A DNA stretch of 64,000 bases, taken from assembly GCF_029866485.1 (NCBI RefSeq), contig NZ_CP092332.1, positions 2,356,001 through 2,420,000 of the forward strand, in the 5' to 3' direction. Positions 62,723-64,000 of this stretch are shown in pieces. Source of the DNA: Flavobacterium keumense (GTDB lineage Bacteria; Bacteroidota; Bacteroidia; Flavobacteriales; Flavobacteriaceae). The first letter of the stretch is position 1. Every line of letters begins with the position of its first letter. Under the pieces are notes generated by a model. That model made no database searches. It saw only the letters and a list, made by a program, of their open reading frames with translations, and was not told the origin of the DNA. The position numbers were made by a program, and so were the translations under genes.

Positions 62723-63076
62723 CTAGGTTGGACGAGTAAACGGATACTGACAAAGTTCGTCCGGGTCTCTACATACTTCTGGTGGTAATGACTCATTGTT
62801 ATCTAAGATTATAAACTCTTCCATCGAATAAACTTCTTCTGAACACTGGTCATAGAAATCAAACCACTCAACCGTGTCTGTATCCATCTCATAGATTTCT
62901 TCATCGATTTGTTTCATCAAAGTGTGAATCATATCCCACTCGTGGTATATCACTTGATTATTCTCTGTATCGATTCCCATTACAGAATTATCAAATTTGG
63001 TTTCCAAAAAATTCAAATTCGGAAACATTTCTCTAAGGTCTTGGACACTTTTGTCCAAAAAATAATTGGTTTTCAT
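62723..63076 (-). CDS. Small strongly acidic orphan protein
   Basis: The 117-residue protein is extremely acidic: roughly 28 Asp/Glu against about 7 Lys/Arg, with runs such as QIDEEIYEMDTDTVEWFDFYDQCSEEVYSMEEF in its second half. There is no signal peptide or membrane helix. It lies 32 bases downstream of the DNA methyltransferase stop, in the same direction. Acidic small proteins in phages and plasmids sometimes mimic DNA and block restriction or CRISPR enzymes; that is a possibility only, and charge alone proves nothing. No known domain recognised. Confidence 0.55.
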   Translation of the reverse strand: MKTNYFLDKSVQDLREMFPNLNFLETKFDNSVMGIDTENNQVIYHEWDMIHTLMKQIDEEIYEMDTDTVEWFDFYDQCSEEVYSMEEFIILDNNESLPPEVCRDPDELCQYPFTRPT

Positions 63077-63108
63077 TGTGAAATTATTTAATTGTTTGTT
63101 ATAATTTT

Positions 63109-64000
63109 CTAAGCTACTTCTCTAGACTCTTGAAGTTGGTATAGTTGTTCCATTATGCTGTACTCCTTAACCACTTTTTCTGTCTCAATTACCTTTTTAA
63201 TGGTTTGGTTATAGTAGTTTTCCTCAATTTCGATTCCTGCGTATTGGCGCCCTAGTAATAGGGAACTAATCATCGAATTTCCAACCCCATTCCAGATATC
63301 CAAAACAGAATCCCCAGGTGCAGAACCTTCCAAAATAAGGGTTGAAGTCAAATATATCGGTGAGGTAGAACTGTGCTTTACCTTTTCTGCCACTCTGAAA
63401 TAATCTCCCGGATTCCCTACATTCCCTCGAATAATCTCTTCACAATAGTTCTCATCCAAGGTGTTGAGCACCTTTTTGATGTTAGACTGAAAATATTTCC
63501 CTCCTCTATTTGACTCAGGATTATTGGAATGGTTGGTACACCCTTGGGTAAGTTTAAAAACTGTTTCTGCTTCTTCCCTCATCAACATATAAGGGTTGGT
63601 ATATAGATCCTCTGGGTTGGCTGAGAATCTATAAATAAACTCATACCCTTCAACCGCATCCTTATAGGAATATTGTCTTCTCAGTGGGTTGGTTTTCACC
63701 CACAACTTTCTACCAACTAGATACATCCCTAATTTTTTCATCTCAAGTACCAAATGTTCTGTAAAGCAGGAATAACCCGAATATTCATCCGACTTGTAAT
63801 CATATACAATAAGATAAATCGAACCATCCTTAGTCAAATAAGGTAAGTACCTATGATAAATCTTTGCCGTATACTGGGCAAACTCTTGAGCTGACATTTT
63901 GGATAACTCATCGTGGTTGTCTTGGTCGGGTCGTGGTTTTCTCTTGGTTCCATAACCATACTCACAAGAACCAACCATCATTCTAAACATCTTTTGAACT
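63109..64000 (-). CDS. DNA methyltransferase, N6/N4 beta-type (partial, N-terminus beyond window)
   Basis: The frame is open to the right edge, so the start is outside; an internal ATG at 63990 is not reliable because the family's catalytic (D/S)PPY motif should lie before it. The visible 297 residues contain a middle typical of beta-class enzymes (TKDGSIYLIVYDYKSDEYSGYSCFTEHLV, then LWVKTNPLRRQYSYKDAVEGYEFIYRF). The C-terminal SAM site is GDSVLDIWNGVGNSMISSLLLGRQYAGIEIEENYY. In it, the usual FxGxG of motif I reads WNGVG. Target sequence unknown. A partner nuclease is not in view; it may be an orphan phage-type enzyme. Confidence 0.82.
   Translation of the reverse strand, partial: VQKMFRMMVGSCEYGYGTKRKPRPDQDNHDELSKMSAQEFAQYTAKIYHRYLPYLTKDGSIYLIVYDYKSDEYSGYSCFTEHLVLEMKKLGMYLVGRKLWVKTNPLRRQYSYKDAVEGYEFIYRFSANPEDLYTNPYMLMREEAETVFKLTQGCTNHSNNPESNRGGKYFQSNIKKVLNTLDENYCEEIIRGNVGNPGDYFRVAEKVKHSSTSPIYLTSTLILEGSAPGDSVLDIWNGVGNSMISSLLLGRQYAGIEIEENYYNQTIKKVIETEKVVKEYSIMEQLYQLQESREVA

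Larger units (their letters stand above)
60232..64000. mobile_element. Integrase end of an integrative element or prophage at tRNA-Met (right part beyond window)
   Basis: Everything to the right of the tRNA is of accessory character: a tyrosine integrase pointing at the tRNA, an overlapping small HTH protein, two orphan genes and a DNA methyltransferase, all on one strand. No housekeeping gene follows. tRNA 3' ends are standard targets for tyrosine integrases. The far end and the second attachment copy are not in the window, so the type (prophage or ICE) cannot be told. Confidence 0.7.

Overview
The window reads as chromosomal DNA of a Flavobacteriaceae bacterium, most likely a Flavobacterium or close relative. 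It is AT-rich. Promoters carry the Bacteroidetes -7 element TAnnTTTG, often with a TTG about 19 bases upstream, and Shine-Dalgarno sites are weak or absent. Gene content fits: TonB-dependent receptors with a carboxypeptidase-like N-terminal domain, a DUF4249 lipoprotein, DUF4290, DUF4199, a flavobacterial-type 6S RNA after zapA, a 950-residue CarB and a MurA with Asp in place of the catalytic Cys.

Layout. 1-5.9 kb: S10 peptidase (cut by the left edge), a cyclophilin-FKBP fusion, trmD-rplS and monomeric isocitrate dehydrogenase. 6-12.5 kb: TonB receptor plus DUF4249 lipoprotein, thiamine pyrophosphokinase, rmuC, a thioesterase and a YceI protein. 12.5-22.7 kb: a light-response and carotenoid island. 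One arm has a TIGR01777 epimerase diverging from TetR-ABC1 kinase-TIGR03643-SDR-folE. The other is an operon of a cobalamin-binding MerR (CarH type), crtI, crtB, crtZ, an SRPBCC protein and a photolyase. 22.8-30.3 kb: carB, rpmH (too short for ordinary ORF calling), a TPR protein, lytic transglycosylase, hydrolase and ABC-F ATPase. 30.3-31 kb: a gene-poor, repeat-rich stretch. 31-45 kb: a kelch/transmembrane/putative winged-helix protein, a GlmU-like protein, rpmE, GT2, a broken ORF6N gene, phospho-sugar mutase, an MsbA-like exporter, DUF2971, and an M23 peptidase-TonB receptor pair. 45.4-60 kb: housekeeping genes (zapA, 6S RNA, rny, xerD, aroQ, CDF transporter, murA, recQ, fmt, HU, yqgE).

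From 60.2 kb to the right edge the character changes. A tRNA-Met(CAT) is followed at once by a tyrosine integrase, a small HTH protein, two orphan small proteins (one strongly acidic) and a DNA methyltransferase cut by the edge. This is the integrase end of an integrative element or prophage inserted beside the tRNA, continuing beyond the window.

The best functional unit is the light island. An AdoCbl-dependent repressor probably keeps carotenoid synthesis, photolyase and perhaps the folE/SDR arm off in the dark. Repeats are the second theme: two clusters of ~50-bp-spaced REP-like hairpins, a 206-bp element with 12-bp terminal inverted repeats, and a ~110-bp multi-hairpin repeat. Nothing resembling a CRISPR array was seen. 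No searches were run; family names come from recognition of motifs.
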